A stretch of 20,496 nucleotides of DNA from a virus, in the IMG/VR virus record IMGVR_UViG_3300009502_000244, positions 1 through 20,496 of that record; one strand, written 5' to 3'. The notes beneath the pieces were generated by a model. The model saw only the letters and a program-made list of their open reading frames with translations. It had not been told where the DNA came from and made no database searches. Of this stretch, positions 1 through 10,044 are shown in pieces (the first letter of the stretch is position 1; every line of letters begins with the position of its first letter). The translations under genes were made by a program, and so were the position numbers.

Positions 1-590
1 GTTAATGTATAATCACCACCAAATAAATATTCGACATAAGATGATGTTACACTACCCATTCTTATTAAATCACTTGTATATAATAATGTTGTTGGCTGTA
101 TACCATTATCAGAAAATAATCTTAATCTAATATACCCATCAATATTAGTAATTGTTCCAATACTTTTAAGACGAATTGATAAAGAGCCCATTGTGTGGTT
201 GCCACTCGCAGTAAATTTCCATCCATACCAGGGATTAATTAATGTTTCATCGTAGCCAGTCGAATAAATATCTTGTTGAAGAACCTCCGCAGTTTGAACC
301 GAATTTATACCATAAACTGTTCTTTGATTAGATGTGTTAACAATATCTAATTGATGAGATGGCGTTGTGTTTATACCTAAATTTCCACTTAGTGCACCAC
401 CAGATAATGGTAAATAATTTAACAGTAAAGACGAATCTGCATTTAATACCCACACACCATCACTTTTATGAATATACCCTACACCAGTGATATAATTAAA
501 CCAATGTTGACCTAACCCATAACCAGATGCAATGTTATTGCTTGTAGTAGGATTAGTAGATTCATAATATGTTATTATATGTTTTTCCAT
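1..590 (-). CDS. Tail-fibre/appendage protein, 3' part missing
   Basis: The reading frame starts at an ATG (588-590), six bases after the stop of the preceding gene, and runs off the left edge after 196 codons without a stop. The translation begins MEKHIITYYEST and at about residues 62-78 has the segment NYLPLSGGALSGNLGI, followed by TPSHQLDIVN. This 'LSGG-LSGNLGI...LDI' pattern is typical of phage tail-fibre and receptor-binding proteins just before a trimeric distal domain. It is the last of three leftward appendage genes. The receptor and the C-terminal domain cannot be judged because the end is missing. All Trp codons seen here are TGG. Confidence 0.7.
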   Translation of the reverse strand, partial: MEKHIITYYESTNPTTSNNIASGYGLGQHWFNYITGVGYIHKSDGVWVLNADSSLLLNYLPLSGGALSGNLGINTTPSHQLDIVNTSNQRTVYGINSVQTAEVLQQDIYSTGYDETLINPWYGWKFTASGNHTMGSLSIRLKSIGTITNIDGYIRLRLFSDNGIQPTTLLYTSDLIRMGSVTSSYVEYLFGGDYTL

Positions 591-596
591 AATAGT

Positions 597-938
597 TTAG
601 TCCCAAGGTAAAATATCATATATTATTTTTGTAGTAGATGTTTGGTTTTTCATATAATTTACAGGGTCAACCATTTGATATAATTTATCCTTTTCATTAT
701 TTATTTCTGTTACTGTGTTAATCCATTGTAACACTATTTCTTCTGTTAAGTTATCATAAGAAATGTAATCATTGTCAGTCATTTCTGGAATTGTACATAT
801 AATATATTGTGATTGTACCATGCCATTTTCATTATTAGTAGCCATCAACTCGTAATGAACTCTTGTTGTTACATTTATTAAACCATTTAATAAAGGTTCA
901 ACCTCTAATCTTTGTATCTTAATTTCGTATGTTATCAT
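597..938 (-). CDS. Small virion-associated hypothetical protein (113 aa)
   Basis: A complete 113-residue reading frame with ATG start and TAA stop lies between two tail-fibre genes, 22 bases downstream of one and 6 bases upstream of the other, so it is part of the same leftward operon. The protein is acidic, has no membrane segment, and begins with an alternating hydrophobic/charged beta-rich stretch (MITYEIKIQRLEVEP). Its C-terminal half has the helix-like segment YDNLTEEIVLQWINTVTEI. Small proteins of this layout are common next to tail-fibre genes of Bacteroidota phages, and I recall a DUF7936-like appearance, but this is not secure. The leader before the ATG is almost pure A/T (long A-runs) and lacks a Shine-Dalgarno, as is usual in Bacteroidota. 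Confidence 0.75.
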   Translation of the reverse strand: MITYEIKIQRLEVEPLLNGLINVTTRVHYELMATNNENGMVQSQYIICTIPEMTDNDYISYDNLTEEIVLQWINTVTEINNEKDKLYQMVDPVNYMKNQTSTTKIIYDILPWD

Positions 939-960
939 ATTTTTTTGTTTTTTTATTTTT

Positions 961-3300
961 TTATAATCTTATTATATTTATATCCCCATAAACATCAGTC
1001 CATTCAATTTTTACTTTATCACTAGTTTGTGTTATTTGATGGTTATATGTTTTAGACACTAACTCGGTCACATTACCGAGGTCTTTACGAATCAACGATG
1101 TACCGCCCACATTATTTCCTATTGTATTATATGAAAAATAATAACCACTTGAATTACTAATATTATTATATCGTACATTATCGCCTATAGTACAATACCG
1201 AACTTCTTGAATATAGTTATATGAAAAATTAATTCCAAATGTATTATACTTAGATTCCCACTCGTTTGTATTATTACTAAAATTATCACCACATGTGTTG
1301 TATTGGAAATACCCCCCGATATTATTTGTATTAAAATAATTACCAATTGAATTTGATTGGAAATAAACATTATCCAAAAGAGTGTTCGAATAAAAATATC
1401 GACCTATCTTGTTATATGATAAATAATTACCAATTAAATTAGAATAAAAATAAACATCAATATTATTATTGGTGAAAGAATTACCGATTTTATTTTTGTT
1501 AGATAATTCACCTATATTATTATATTGACAAGTGTCGCAAACTACATTAGAATAGAAATAATTATCGGTATTATTACGAGAAAAATAATTACCAATTGAA
1601 TTATAATAAAATAATTGTTTTATATTATTAAAAGAGAAATTGCTGTTAATTGAATTATATCTAAAAAACATTCCAATAATATTGTTTGTAAATGAATTGC
1701 CAATAGTATTGCTTACAAAGTAACTGTTAATGGTATTGTCATTAATTGATGACCCAAAAAATATGGAGTTATTATTAGTTAATATTGATGATGTATTTCC
1801 TGCAAATATATTATTGTATATGTTTGTATATGCTGATTGAGCACCATTAACAGTGTTATTTGTTGAAAACATATAATAATCCATATAATCTGAACTAACA
1901 GGAATTGAATAATTATAATTATCAACAGCCCAGTTATATTGCGAATAACTTGAATAAGTTAAATTATCAAATTCAAAACGCTTCCATGATGATGTAACCG
2001 TGAATAAAGCGGGCGTATTATTTATTTTAAAATAAATTTCAGATGTTCCAGTTTTGTTAACAACAGAACCAACACCAAACATTCCAACCATACCTGTCGC
2101 ATCCGTAGTTGTAACATTCAATTTCCATCTTCTAAATTTTACTTGTCTGTAATCAAAACCAATATCGTTTTTCTTTTTTGTGTCAATTCTTCTGTATATA
2201 TAACCTTTTGTACATCCAGGAACAACAGATGTATCGTTAACAACATTATAATAAATTTGGTCTTGAGGGAATAAAGCACTTGAACAAATAGGATTTAATG
2301 TATTAATACTTGATGCAGTAATTAGTAATGGTTCTGTATCCCCACTCATCGGAGCATTGCTAACAGGTTGCGTGTAGGTTGTTACATAATCAGTTAATAA
2401 ATAATTTTGACCTATAATTAACTGTGAGTTAGCTATCAAGTTTATTAATTGTGAGTATGTAACTGGAATATGCACCCCAATAAATTCATCTGCATTATGC
2501 GTTATAATGCTGCCAAGATTCAAGTCCAAGATTAATTGAGCCGCTACACCAGCATCTTCTTTTGTTGATACAAGTGCCATATCTGAATTAAAACTATTTT
2601 CCGAACCAACATATCCTCCATCAATAGCTCCTTGATAAGCTGTTTTTCCATCAAGACCATTGGAACCTTCGGCTAATATTCCGGTATCAATCAACCCTAT
2701 AAATCAGTTTTTATTTTCTCCTATATTCGGAGTAGTTCCATTTGTTCCAATCGCAATAATTCCAGTAGACACCCCATTTATATACCAATAGTTATTTTGT
2801 ATATAAGGGGTATATCCATCATCTCCCTTTTCTCCAACTAACGACAATAACTGTTCTTCTGTAAAATCTTCATAAAGAAATGGATCTCCTCTATCTCCTT
2901 TTAATGCGTTTTGTAATACAACATTAGTAGTTGTAATTGTATTCGATATATCTATTTCAACCAACATATTATATCCATCGTTTTCAGTTGGTGTATGATA
3001 GTCTGTTGGAAGTCTTTCAAATAACACTCCAGCAACAATAGTTTGTTTAACTCCGCCAGTACCATCTAATATAATTATCAAATCCCTATATCCACGCATT
3101 AAAAACGTATCATCGCTTGATAAGAATATTTTATAGTAACCATCTTCTTGAATTATAATTGGGTTATCTGTAGTGGAACCTATCAAAACACCACCTAAAT
3201 AAACTAGCATCTTTGTGTCTGCTGGAAATGTTTGTCCTGATTTTAATTTCAACCATATTGAAAAGCTATCGCCACACTTAATCGAGGTAGTTGTCAGCAT
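961..3300 (-). CDS. Tail fibre/spike with collagen-like linker and beta-helix repeats (779 aa, one TGA read as Trp)
   Basis: The frame is open from ATG 3298-3300 to TAA 961-963 if the TGA at 2704-2706 is read as Trp. That codon lies in the motif GENKN-(TGA)-FIGLIDTGI, which matches the widespread tail-fibre motif NWFIG.xDTG, so Trp is expected. Domains in order: an N-terminal beta-sandwich-like part (about 1-110); a linker with LKGDRGDPF and GEKGDDGYTP (about 130-170), short collagen-like pieces; the NWFIG region (about 198-225); and, in the C-terminal half, a long low-complexity repeat of the type NxIGNxFxxNxIxxYFxxN, more than fifteen turns, which I infer forms a right-handed parallel beta-helix. 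The likely role is host recognition or glycan binding. It follows the portal gene after a hairpin. Confidence 0.85.
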
Positions 3301-3328
3301 TTATATTTTATTTTTAAAAATTAGTATC

Positions 3329-3352
3329 CCAGCAACCGTTCAAAGTTGCTGG
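3329..3352 (-). terminator. Hairpin after portal gene, possible weak terminator
   Basis: CCAGCAA pairs with TTGCTGG (7 bp, 10-base loop) in the 60-base gap between the portal stop and the tail-fibre start. On the minus strand a run of five T follows only after about 8 bases, so it may be a weak or leaky terminator or an RNA-processing hairpin rather than a full stop. Confidence 0.4.
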
Positions 3353-3360
3353 ACTTATTG

Positions 3361-5751
3361 TTATTTTGGGACTTTAGATTTTTGCATTTTCTTTATTTCA
3401 ATTTCTTTTTCTTGAAGTTGATTTTGAATTTCATCTTGCCTTACTTTATGCTGATGTTGTGCGTTCTTTAACGCCATCTCTTCATCAAGTTTTTTAATCT
3501 TTAATTCTAAATCATCCTTAGAATAATCTTCTGGAAGTTCTACTTGATTAGCCATTTCTGCAATAAGGATTCTAGTTTCATTATCACGTTGATTTAATGT
3601 ATCTTCAAGTTGTATCTTTTGTTGTTCAACATCTTTTCTAGACTGCAATTCTTGCTGTTGCATTTTCATTGCATCCTGTTGTTCCTTAGATTTACGATCA
3701 TTCATATCTTTTTCATCTTTTTCAATGATTCTATGAACTTCAGCCATAGATGGAGAAGATAACACTTTCATCATTGCACCAAAAGACATCATTTGGTTTT
3801 GCATAGCCGCATGAGCCAGTTGCAATAATCCATCTTCTAGTCTCTGGGATTCATTACTATTGTCAAGAACTAATCCATAATCACATTCAGAAAACTCATC
3901 CCCATCAATATCAGCTATTTTAGATGCTCCATCAGATAATATATATTGAAACTTTTTAGAACCGCCTTTTAATGCTGCCTTAGATGTTTCTAAGAAGCAT
4001 TCAAGAGCTCTTTTCTTAACGTCATCATGCTTAGCAAATAACCACTCAGTAATATGTGAAGATTGTAGATTAGAACGTTCAACACCACCTACAGTTTCAG
4101 AAGATGATATTTGCCCTTCTCGTTGTTTGGATATTCCAGCAGCTTCAGACATTTCCATCTTCACAAACTCTAACAAGTTTATATGCTGTTGTATGTAATT
4201 ACCTTGCTCTAAATCTAACACACCAGAAGATTGTTGCATCATTCCAGATATCTTTCCTGTAGCTGCACCAATATTACCTTCCTTAAAACTATCAATTACT
4301 GCAATGTGATTTACCTTTGCATAATAAAGTCATTTATCAACTTCCCATCCTTTTGGAACCATCGCTAAATCTAACTTGAGCATCTTGCCTCAGTTAGCGG
4401 CTATAGCCTTATTTAAACGGTCATGTAAGGCATTATACATGTATTGGTAGGGTTTCATTACGTCTACCAAAGAAAATGGTTTAGTGTCGTTTATGTTGTA
4501 TATTGAACCTACAAAACCAAAGTGACATCTTGATGGGTTAGATAATCTATTAAACTGTACAACTCTTGGTCGCATATTTACATAAATCTCCTTACCAATC
4601 TTAGTTCCCTCCCAGGCTTCATTAATCCAAAATACTTCCTCCTCTTGACCTAAATCTTTATCACATTTGTATGTTTCTGGATAGAAGTCAAATTCTTCAT
4701 CTCCAGTTTCAGGATTGTATGATTTTACTTTTTTAATCTTACGTTTAGAACGCCAGTATGTTCTTACAACACGAATGTTACCATTGTTATCGAAATAATT
4801 TGTAGTAGCGGCAGAACCAGTTGTTTGTGCGAATATAGAATAATTGTCTATTACTGAGCCATATCCACCTTCAAATCCATTAATCTCATTTATATTGATA
4901 AAAGCATTACGCTCATCAATATTTGACATACTATCTCCAGAATAAACTTGTGGTAAGTTTTCTAAATATTCACAATCCGATTCCGTTAGAACATCATAGA
5001 ATGTATCTATAATTCTTCCTGGACTCCAAAAGTCTATATATGTAAGAATATCAGCATCTTCAATTCTATTAGAAAAACCGCTTTTAAATGTATGACATTT
5101 TAATGGATTAATTCTTTCAAAGGTAGGCTCTCCGCCAACAATATCACACTGGTAAATTTCTTCACCAACAATCATTGCATCCATGAATCCAGAATTGAAT
5201 TTATCTTTGATAGATAATTCTTTGATGTAGTGATTAAGAATTAGATTACCACGCTCTTCTCTGGCGTCTTGCCATTCATAAGTATAGTAATATGACATCT
5301 TATCCATCTCTGCATTAAAAGATTCTTCGTCTGGGTGACTTGCTTTTATTGCATCTTGTAAACTCCCCATTAATGCACTCTTCTTATTCTCTTCTATTTC
5401 AGAAACTGCATTAGGATTGGTAATTATTAAATATCAGTCAAACCTACGTTTTCGTTCTTCACCTAACAATAGATTTAGTTTACCTAACATTATTGGATAA
5501 TGCTGTATATTCTCTGGGACATAACTAGCGTCTGTATTATCTGGATTTAGAATCAATGACATATCGTTCAAATCCAATATGCCATTAACTAAATTATAGT
5601 TTATTCGCTTGCGTATGAATGACTTACGCACGACTGAATCTGAGTAGTAAATTTTACGATCTGACCAGTCGCAGACACTCTTACGCCATTCAGCATTTTT
5701 AGCGTTAAACGCAAGTTTTTGTCGAGGGAATGAGCTTACTTGTGTAGCCAT
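3361..5751 (-). CDS. Portal protein (796 aa, three TGA codons read as Trp)
   Basis: Three stretches separated by TGA at 5434-5436, 4390-4392 and 4330-4332 are in one frame and give a 796-residue protein from ATG 5749-5751 to TAA 3361-3363. The junctions read naturally with Trp: GEERKRRFD-W-YLIITNP, AIAAN-W-GKMLK and WEVDK-W-LYYAKV; the last pair also holds a TGG codon, so both codons are used. The N-terminal basic region, the GEERKRRFDW motif, the middle segment VVQFNRLSNPSRCHFGF and the region GISKQREGQISSSETVGGV are what I recall for crAss-like portal proteins. The last 100 or so residues are a Gln/Glu/Lys-rich coiled coil. The portal forms the dodecameric ring at the capsid vertex where DNA enters and the tail attaches. 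A promoter and a terminator lie just upstream. Confidence 0.85.
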
Positions 5752-5799
5752 ATATATTGTATTTTATTTAACATGTTTGCGAAAATTTATAAATTTCTG

Positions 5800-5807
5800 C
5801 AAAGGTA
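5800..5807 (-). promoter_or_regulatory. Putative Bacteroidota-type -7 box before portal
   Basis: The minus strand reads TACCTTTG (TAnnTTTG), about 50 bases before the portal ATG and right after a terminator. No good TTTG -33 box is found at 19-21 bp; a TTTG occurs at only 12 bp and a T-run covers the right position. Function as a promoter is likely but weaker than for the three other sites. Confidence 0.5.
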
Positions 5808-5820
5808 CGAATAATCTTTC

Positions 5821-5855
5821 AAAAAAAATGCCCACTACCAAAAAAGTAATAGGCA
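5821..5855 (-). terminator. Rho-independent terminator between terminase operon and portal
   Basis: On the minus strand a 10-bp stem (TGCCTATTAC with GTAGTGGGCA, including G-T pairs) with loop TTTTTTG is followed directly by eight T (5821-5828). It ends leftward transcription from the terminase and the 66-residue gene. Its 3' arm GTAGTGGGC recurs in the terminator at 8929-8960. Confidence 0.85.
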
Positions 5856-5871
5856 CTATATTTTAATTATA

Positions 5872-6072
5872 TTAGCATTCAAAAACACTAAAGGGATTTC
5901 CTTTGACATTTTTGTTTAAATAATCACTCCATCTGAACGAACCACATTTTGAGCATTGCCATACAGAGCGTTTATTACAAGCATTTATTTCATCACCATA
6001 TATATTTCTAACGAATATATCTTTATTGTGATTGCATAAAATTCTTTTAATTATATTTTTTTGACGTATCAT
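5872..6072 (-). CDS. Small zinc-finger-like protein (66 aa)
   Basis: ATG 6070-6072 lies three bases after the terminase stop, so the gene is likely translationally coupled to it. The 66-residue product has Cys and His at positions suited to one zinc site: C13-N-H15 near the N terminus and CSKCGS at about 40-45. The segment FVRNIYGDEINACNKRSVWQC resembles a small protein family seen in many phages and bacteria. The function is unknown; a single treble-clef or zinc-ribbon fold is an inference. It is followed by a strong terminator. Confidence 0.75.
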   Translation of the reverse strand: MIRQKNIIKRILCNHNKDIFVRNIYGDEINACNKRSVWQCSKCGSFRWSDYLNKNVKGNPFSVFEC

Positions 6073-6075
6073 TTA

Positions 6076-8373
6076 TTAGAATTTTAATTTAGACTTTGTA
6101 AAATCATTCTTTCTATAGTTATTCTCAAAGAACTTATCTTTCCCAAGATAGTTAACATCTCTGTTTTGTCCAGCATCTCTGGCAGAGGTATCACCAAGCA
6201 ATCTCAGTTTATCTTCTCTAAGAAGCATAAGCATACACAACGCATCATGTCTATCATAATTTCCATCTACAGTGTACATCGCTAATTCCTGAAGAAGTCC
6301 CTTAGACCAAATCTTTTGATAATTAAATACAGATGTTATTTCCTCAACAACATTGCCATCAACTTCTTTAATAACTATTTCTGGAATTGATTTTAATAAA
6401 TAATCTCTAATACATCTTCTAGCATAAGGAGCTACCTGACCATAATTCCCAGTTCCTTTTGAGCGATTACCGTACATGCCAGACTTTACTATCTCTTTGT
6501 CTTTTAGAAACTCAAGTGTATCTGATAACAAGTATAGGCAATTGTGTTGAGAGAAGTACTTAAATAGTCCTTTCTTATTGTTTTCATAATTACATTCTGC
6601 ATTATACATAAGCAATGCAAGTCTTGCATTTTCATATGCATCATCTGCAAACATTGGCCTTCCAGTATATTCAAATACTAGTTCATCAGTTCATGTATCT
6701 AGTATAAACATGCTAAATAAAGAAGTGGTTTCAGAGGCGTCATCGTCATATGTGTCGATTCCGCTTATATATCTGCCTCATGGCACATTGCCAGAACTAC
6801 TCTTCACTGGCATATGTTTAATACATATCGCTCCCTCAATTTTGTTGTCTTTATGTGGAAACTCTGTTATATATTTTAAATCATTATCAGGCTTGTATTC
6901 AACTTCACCACTCTTTGATAAACTTAATCTTCCAATTCACATATCATTTGTGTATTTTGGATTAAGATTAATTTCATTAATTACATCGTTGAGTTTATCT
7001 GTTGGATATAATGAACCATCACGTTTCATAATAGCATCCTGGATAGTAAAGGCGGTTTCAGCTTTACGTCTGGTAAGTTGTAATGGGTCGGAAGAGTTGT
7101 ATTTGAGATTAATCCTATGCCTAATCTCTGAAATTAGCGCAGCAATTACATCACTTACACCATCTTCGTTATAATAGTCTCCAGAATTTATATATCCAGG
7201 AAAGAAAAATATCGTTCTCTTTTGCCCATTAGCCCCCTTATCCCAGAAGTTTGGTAATGAATATACATTATATCCATCAGGGTGAAGCAGCATTTCAAGT
7301 GCGCCGTTGAAGTCACTACCAGGAGTTCCACCTGTACCTATTGCATAAGCCATTCCCGATACAATATCTTCTATTTGAACGTTAGGTAAACATGTCTGCC
7401 ACACGTCCAAAAATTTAGGAAATGTACCAAACTCTTCATAAAACATTCTATCAGACCTTTTACCACGAGGTTTGTCTGGGTCGTCTTTAATTGCCACAGC
7501 TAATACTTCATTTAAACTACCCTTTGGTCTACCAGTGTCTTTATCTATAAATCCAGACTGCCATGTCATTTCCGACATAGATTCTTTTAGTCTCTTGGAT
7601 GGAAATTGAGTATTTTCTGCGCAATGATTTATACCATCAATAAATTTGTTTATTATAGCATCCTTTGTTAAGAACTCTTTTCCATAAGCAACAACTAAAC
7701 TCTTGATTTTCTTTCTGGCAAATTGATGTTTACCTAGTATAAACATTTTTGCAAGTACTGCTGCAAGACTGTAGCTTTTCGAAGCCCCCCTTTTAGCTAT
7801 CTCACAACCATGCTTCGCACCTTTAAAGTTATCGTATATTCCTCCAGTCACAGCTTGATTCATATAATGAAATCTTCAGTAAACTCCTTCCCACATTCTT
7901 GGAAAGTCAACAACCCTATCTGCCTGTTTGGTTCCTTCGATAGTTTTAGCCTGAATTATTGGGAAGTAATTTAAATAGAAATACATATCTCCAGTTATTC
8001 ACTCACCATCGGACTCTCTAACCATCCCATCTCAACACCTACTTACCTCTCGTTTAAGCCATTGCATATACTCTGATTGAGGATTTGGGTTTGGCATTAA
8101 TTTTGTGTAACATCCATGCTTTTTAAAATGTCTAGCAGATGCCGTAAAATAACTCATATCGGTCAGTATATGGGGATTGCACAAATCCACCAAAATTCTA
8201 CCTTTTGAATCTCTCCCTAAGTCTTTTGCATATTTTCTATCAGGAGATATAAGCCTTTTAATAAATTCAACATTATTTATCATGTCAAATAAATCATTCC
8301 GCTCCTCCTCCTTTAGCGATGCAATAAACTCATCGGTAAGTTGCGTTTGATGTTTATTTACTTCTACACCCAT
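6076..8373 (-). CDS. terL: Terminase large subunit (765 aa, six TGA codons read as Trp)
   Basis: This is the ATP-driven DNA packaging motor and headful nuclease. The 765-residue frame needs TGA at 8032, 7999, 7876, 6937, 6778 and 6691 (first bases) to be read as Trp. Context supports Trp: GE-W-ITGDMYFYLNYFPI carries the crAss-like terminase motif WITG..YFYLNY. Domains: an N-terminal region (1-165); an ATPase with Walker A AKRGASKS (about 193-200) and Walker B RMFYEEFG (about 309-316); and an RNase H-like nuclease starting GIDTYDDD (about 538-545), with a further acidic site in GNYDRHDAL (about 704-712). The start ATG lies two bases after the stop of the upstream gene. Walker A is atypical but keeps the lysine and serine. 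Apparent short ORFs inside are fragments created by the standard code. Confidence 0.93.
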
Positions 8374-8375
8374 AA

Positions 8376-8915
8376 TTAATTAAATAATCCTTCAAAACCA
8401 TTATCTAAAATTGTAGTCGCACGGTCGCCTCTTGCATTGGACATCTCTTCGACCTCTTTAATAACAGTCTTTTCAGCCTCTGATATTTTCTGAGATAATG
8501 GAATTAATGCCGTCAACGCCTTTGTGTATTTATCAAAAGTCTCATCGTCTACTGGGGCATCTCTAAGATAAGTTCTTAGTTTGTCAACACCGACCTTCAA
8601 ATCTTTAATAAGCAAAGATGATGCAGTCTCTGTCATTGATATATAAACATCTATTGCTTTTTGTAGTATAGAATCTATTTTGAACTTACTGTCAAATCCA
8701 ATAAGCTCTTTTACTTTATCTATTCTTTCTTGCTCATCTACTATAAATTGTAAATCACTCCTTGGGTCATATACAAAATATATAAATGATAATTCTTTTT
8801 CTAACTGACTTTTATTTACAGTCCTATCTCTTTGGTCTAACTTTTTAAATGCACCTATTGTAAACACTATAGGCTCTATGACTAATTTGTAGTCAACTTT
8901 TTTGAATAATTTCAT
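8376..8915 (-). CDS. Conserved virion-module protein (179 aa), function unknown
   Basis: The gene has an ATG start and TAA stop and is spaced two bases from terL. The protein is mostly helical and charged. The N-terminal segment FIYFVYDPRSDLQFIVDEQERIDKVKEL contains a YDPRSD..-.-DE.ER pattern that I recall from a protein lying next to the terminase in crAss-like phages, where it belongs to the capsid/packaging block. A role as terminase partner or head protein is an inference from position only. No membrane segment or catalytic motif is visible. A terminator hairpin precedes it, so it heads the terL transcript or is reached by read-through. Confidence 0.8.
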   Translation of the reverse strand: MKLFKKVDYKLVIEPIVFTIGAFKKLDQRDRTVNKSQLEKELSFIYFVYDPRSDLQFIVDEQERIDKVKELIGFDSKFKIDSILQKAIDVYISMTETASSLLIKDLKVGVDKLRTYLRDAPVDDETFDKYTKALTALIPLSQKISEAEKTVIKEVEEMSNARGDRATTILDNGFEGLFN

Positions 8916-8928
8916 CTTATTATATCCT

Positions 8929-8960
8929 AAAAGAGCCCACTACTTATGGTAATGAGCTCT
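8929..8960 (-). terminator. Terminator-like hairpin
   Basis: On the minus strand AGAGCTCATTAC pairs with GTAGTGGGCTCT (12 bp including G-T pairs, loop CATAA), followed by four T. It sits in the 52-base gap between two leftward genes. Its 3' arm GTAGTGGGC is shared with the terminator at 5821-5855. Confidence 0.7.
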
Positions 8961-8967
8961 ATATTAG

Positions 8968-9372
8968 TTAGTTAATTAATTCAGGATTAAAATCCACGTA
9001 TTCAAATTCATCAATCTTTAATTCAATATCAGATAAGTCAACAAGCATATGTTCTCCGCCATTATACATCATGACTGGCATCTCATAATAAATCTGTTTA
9101 TTGTATTCTTCATCAATTCCAAAATCATGCTTCTTGACATTTTTAGTCTTTTTATAATTCTCATAAGATAATGCTACTAATGCTCCTTCTACAACTCCTC
9201 GTTCAATACAACCCTTTGATGGACTAACAACTGTTTGAATCTCTTTAATCCTGCCAGTCATTGATACATCCTCAATTCCATCGTATGTAGTATCTTCTGT
9301 GGTATATCTATCACATGTAACAATAATGCCAGTTGACATTGGTGTTGCTTTTTTAATACTAAATATTTTCAT
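8968..9372 (-). CDS. Small virion-module protein, possible GroES-like fold (134 aa)
   Basis: The start ATG overlaps the end of the upstream gene by 14 bases. The order of features recalls the co-chaperonin GroES: a beta-rich N terminus, GRIKEIQTVVSPSKG (compare 'GEVLAVG.G'), then a hydrophobic strand after a glycine (GVVEGALVALSYENY, compare 'VKVGDIVIF'), an insert, and finally EHMLVDLSDIELKID (compare 'VLIMSESDILAIV'). I recall similar proteins widespread in gut Bacteroidota phages without an assigned job. Because this phage also encodes GroEL, a GroES-like partner is attractive, but the mobile loop of GroES is not recognisable and the identity is inference. It could equally be a head-decoration or completion protein. 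Confidence 0.45.
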   Translation of the reverse strand: MKIFSIKKATPMSTGIIVTCDRYTTEDTTYDGIEDVSMTGRIKEIQTVVSPSKGCIERGVVEGALVALSYENYKKTKNVKKHDFGIDEEYNKQIYYEMPVMMYNGGEHMLVDLSDIELKIDEFEYVDFNPELIN

Positions 9373-9661
9373 TCTTCTCCCTTTTATTCTTTATATTATT
9401 ATTAATTGCTACTATTCTATTCTTATGCGTATATAACTTTCCAATTGAGCCAATATTATAACTCAATGGAAAGTCTATATCTGTATTTTCATCAACCAAA
9501 TCTAAGTTTGATTTACTAATTGATTCTTTTATATTATCCCAGAAACTATAATAAGCCATTACAACTACTTGTGCTGGTATGTTTAATTTAATCGACACTT
9601 TCTTTGCCATCTCCAGTATCTCCTTGTTGGAGTACTGTCTTCTCGACTTTGTATTTGTCAT
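9359..9661 (-). CDS. HU/IHF-like DNA-binding protein candidate (100 aa)
   Basis: The gene starts at ATG 9659-9661, overlaps the upstream gene by 74 bases and the downstream gene by 14 bases. The protein has the layout of an HU/IHF subunit: an N-terminal two-helix part (YSNKEILEMAKKVSIKLNIP, then VVVMAYYSFWDNIKESIS), then SYNIGSIGKLYTHKNR, where 'IGSIGKL' stands in for the 'PGFGTF' turn before the beta arm. An IHF-like subunit has been described in the capsid gene block of crAss-like phages, which fits. The arm is short or absent at the C terminus, so DNA bending by intercalation is not certain. Confidence 0.55.
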   Translation of the reverse strand: MTNTKSRRQYSNKEILEMAKKVSIKLNIPAQVVVMAYYSFWDNIKESISKSNLDLVDENTDIDFPLSYNIGSIGKLYTHKNRIVAINNNIKNKREKNENI

Positions 9662-10043
9662 CTATATCAAATATAATTGTTAGTCTATATTGTCCAGTAT
9701 CTTTTTGTATGTTTGGAATGTAATGCTTATTTATCTTTTTACCATCCATTACTCCAGAACGCCTCATCTTTGATATAAGAATATTAAATTGAGGTGTAGT
9801 TAATCCTATTACCTCACGAATATCTTTGCGTATATCAATACTATTAAGCACGTTGTCTAGCATATTCTCATCTCTAATTATCTGAGACAACTCATGTCTC
9901 TTAGCAAGAAATGAAGCTAATACTTGTCTTTCCGATTTGGTTAATTTGTGTAATGGAGTTGTAAATGATAGCCATTTATAAAAGAACCCGATATCTAAGG
10001 CGCAATGCACCTTTGCTATGTTCGAGTTTTTTGCGATGTCCAA
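9588..10043 (-). CDS. Conserved crAss-like virion-module protein (151 aa), TTG start
   Basis: The start is TTG at 10041-10043; no in-frame ATG is available near it, and a strong purine box AGAGGAGG ends nine bases upstream, an unusual Shine-Dalgarno for this AT-rich phage. The protein contains LTKSERQVLASFLAKRHELSQIIRD and a later MRRSGVMDGKKINKHYIPNI, a pattern I recall from a conserved protein in the crAss-like structural block. Residues 85-125 look like a winged-helix or similar helix-turn-helix (IREVIGLTTPQFNILISKMRRSGV, cited in parts), which would suit DNA binding or transcriptional control of late genes. Function remains unproven. Confidence 0.75.
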   Translation of the reverse strand: MDIAKNSNIAKVHCALDIGFFYKWLSFTTPLHKLTKSERQVLASFLAKRHELSQIIRDENMLDNVLNSIDIRKDIREVIGLTTPQFNILISKMRRSGVMDGKKINKHYIPNIQKDTGQYRLTIIFDIDDKYKVEKTVLQQGDTGDGKESVD

Positions 10044-10044
10044 G

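Noticed and set aside
1185-1370. Short minus-strand ORF in the beta-helix repeats
   Set aside because: Out-of-frame reading of a repetitive low-complexity region of the tail fibre.
6710-7174. 154-residue plus-strand ORF over the terminase
   Set aside because: It lies antisense to the terminase nuclease and ATPase region and is a shadow that appears because the terminase is well conserved in codon pattern.
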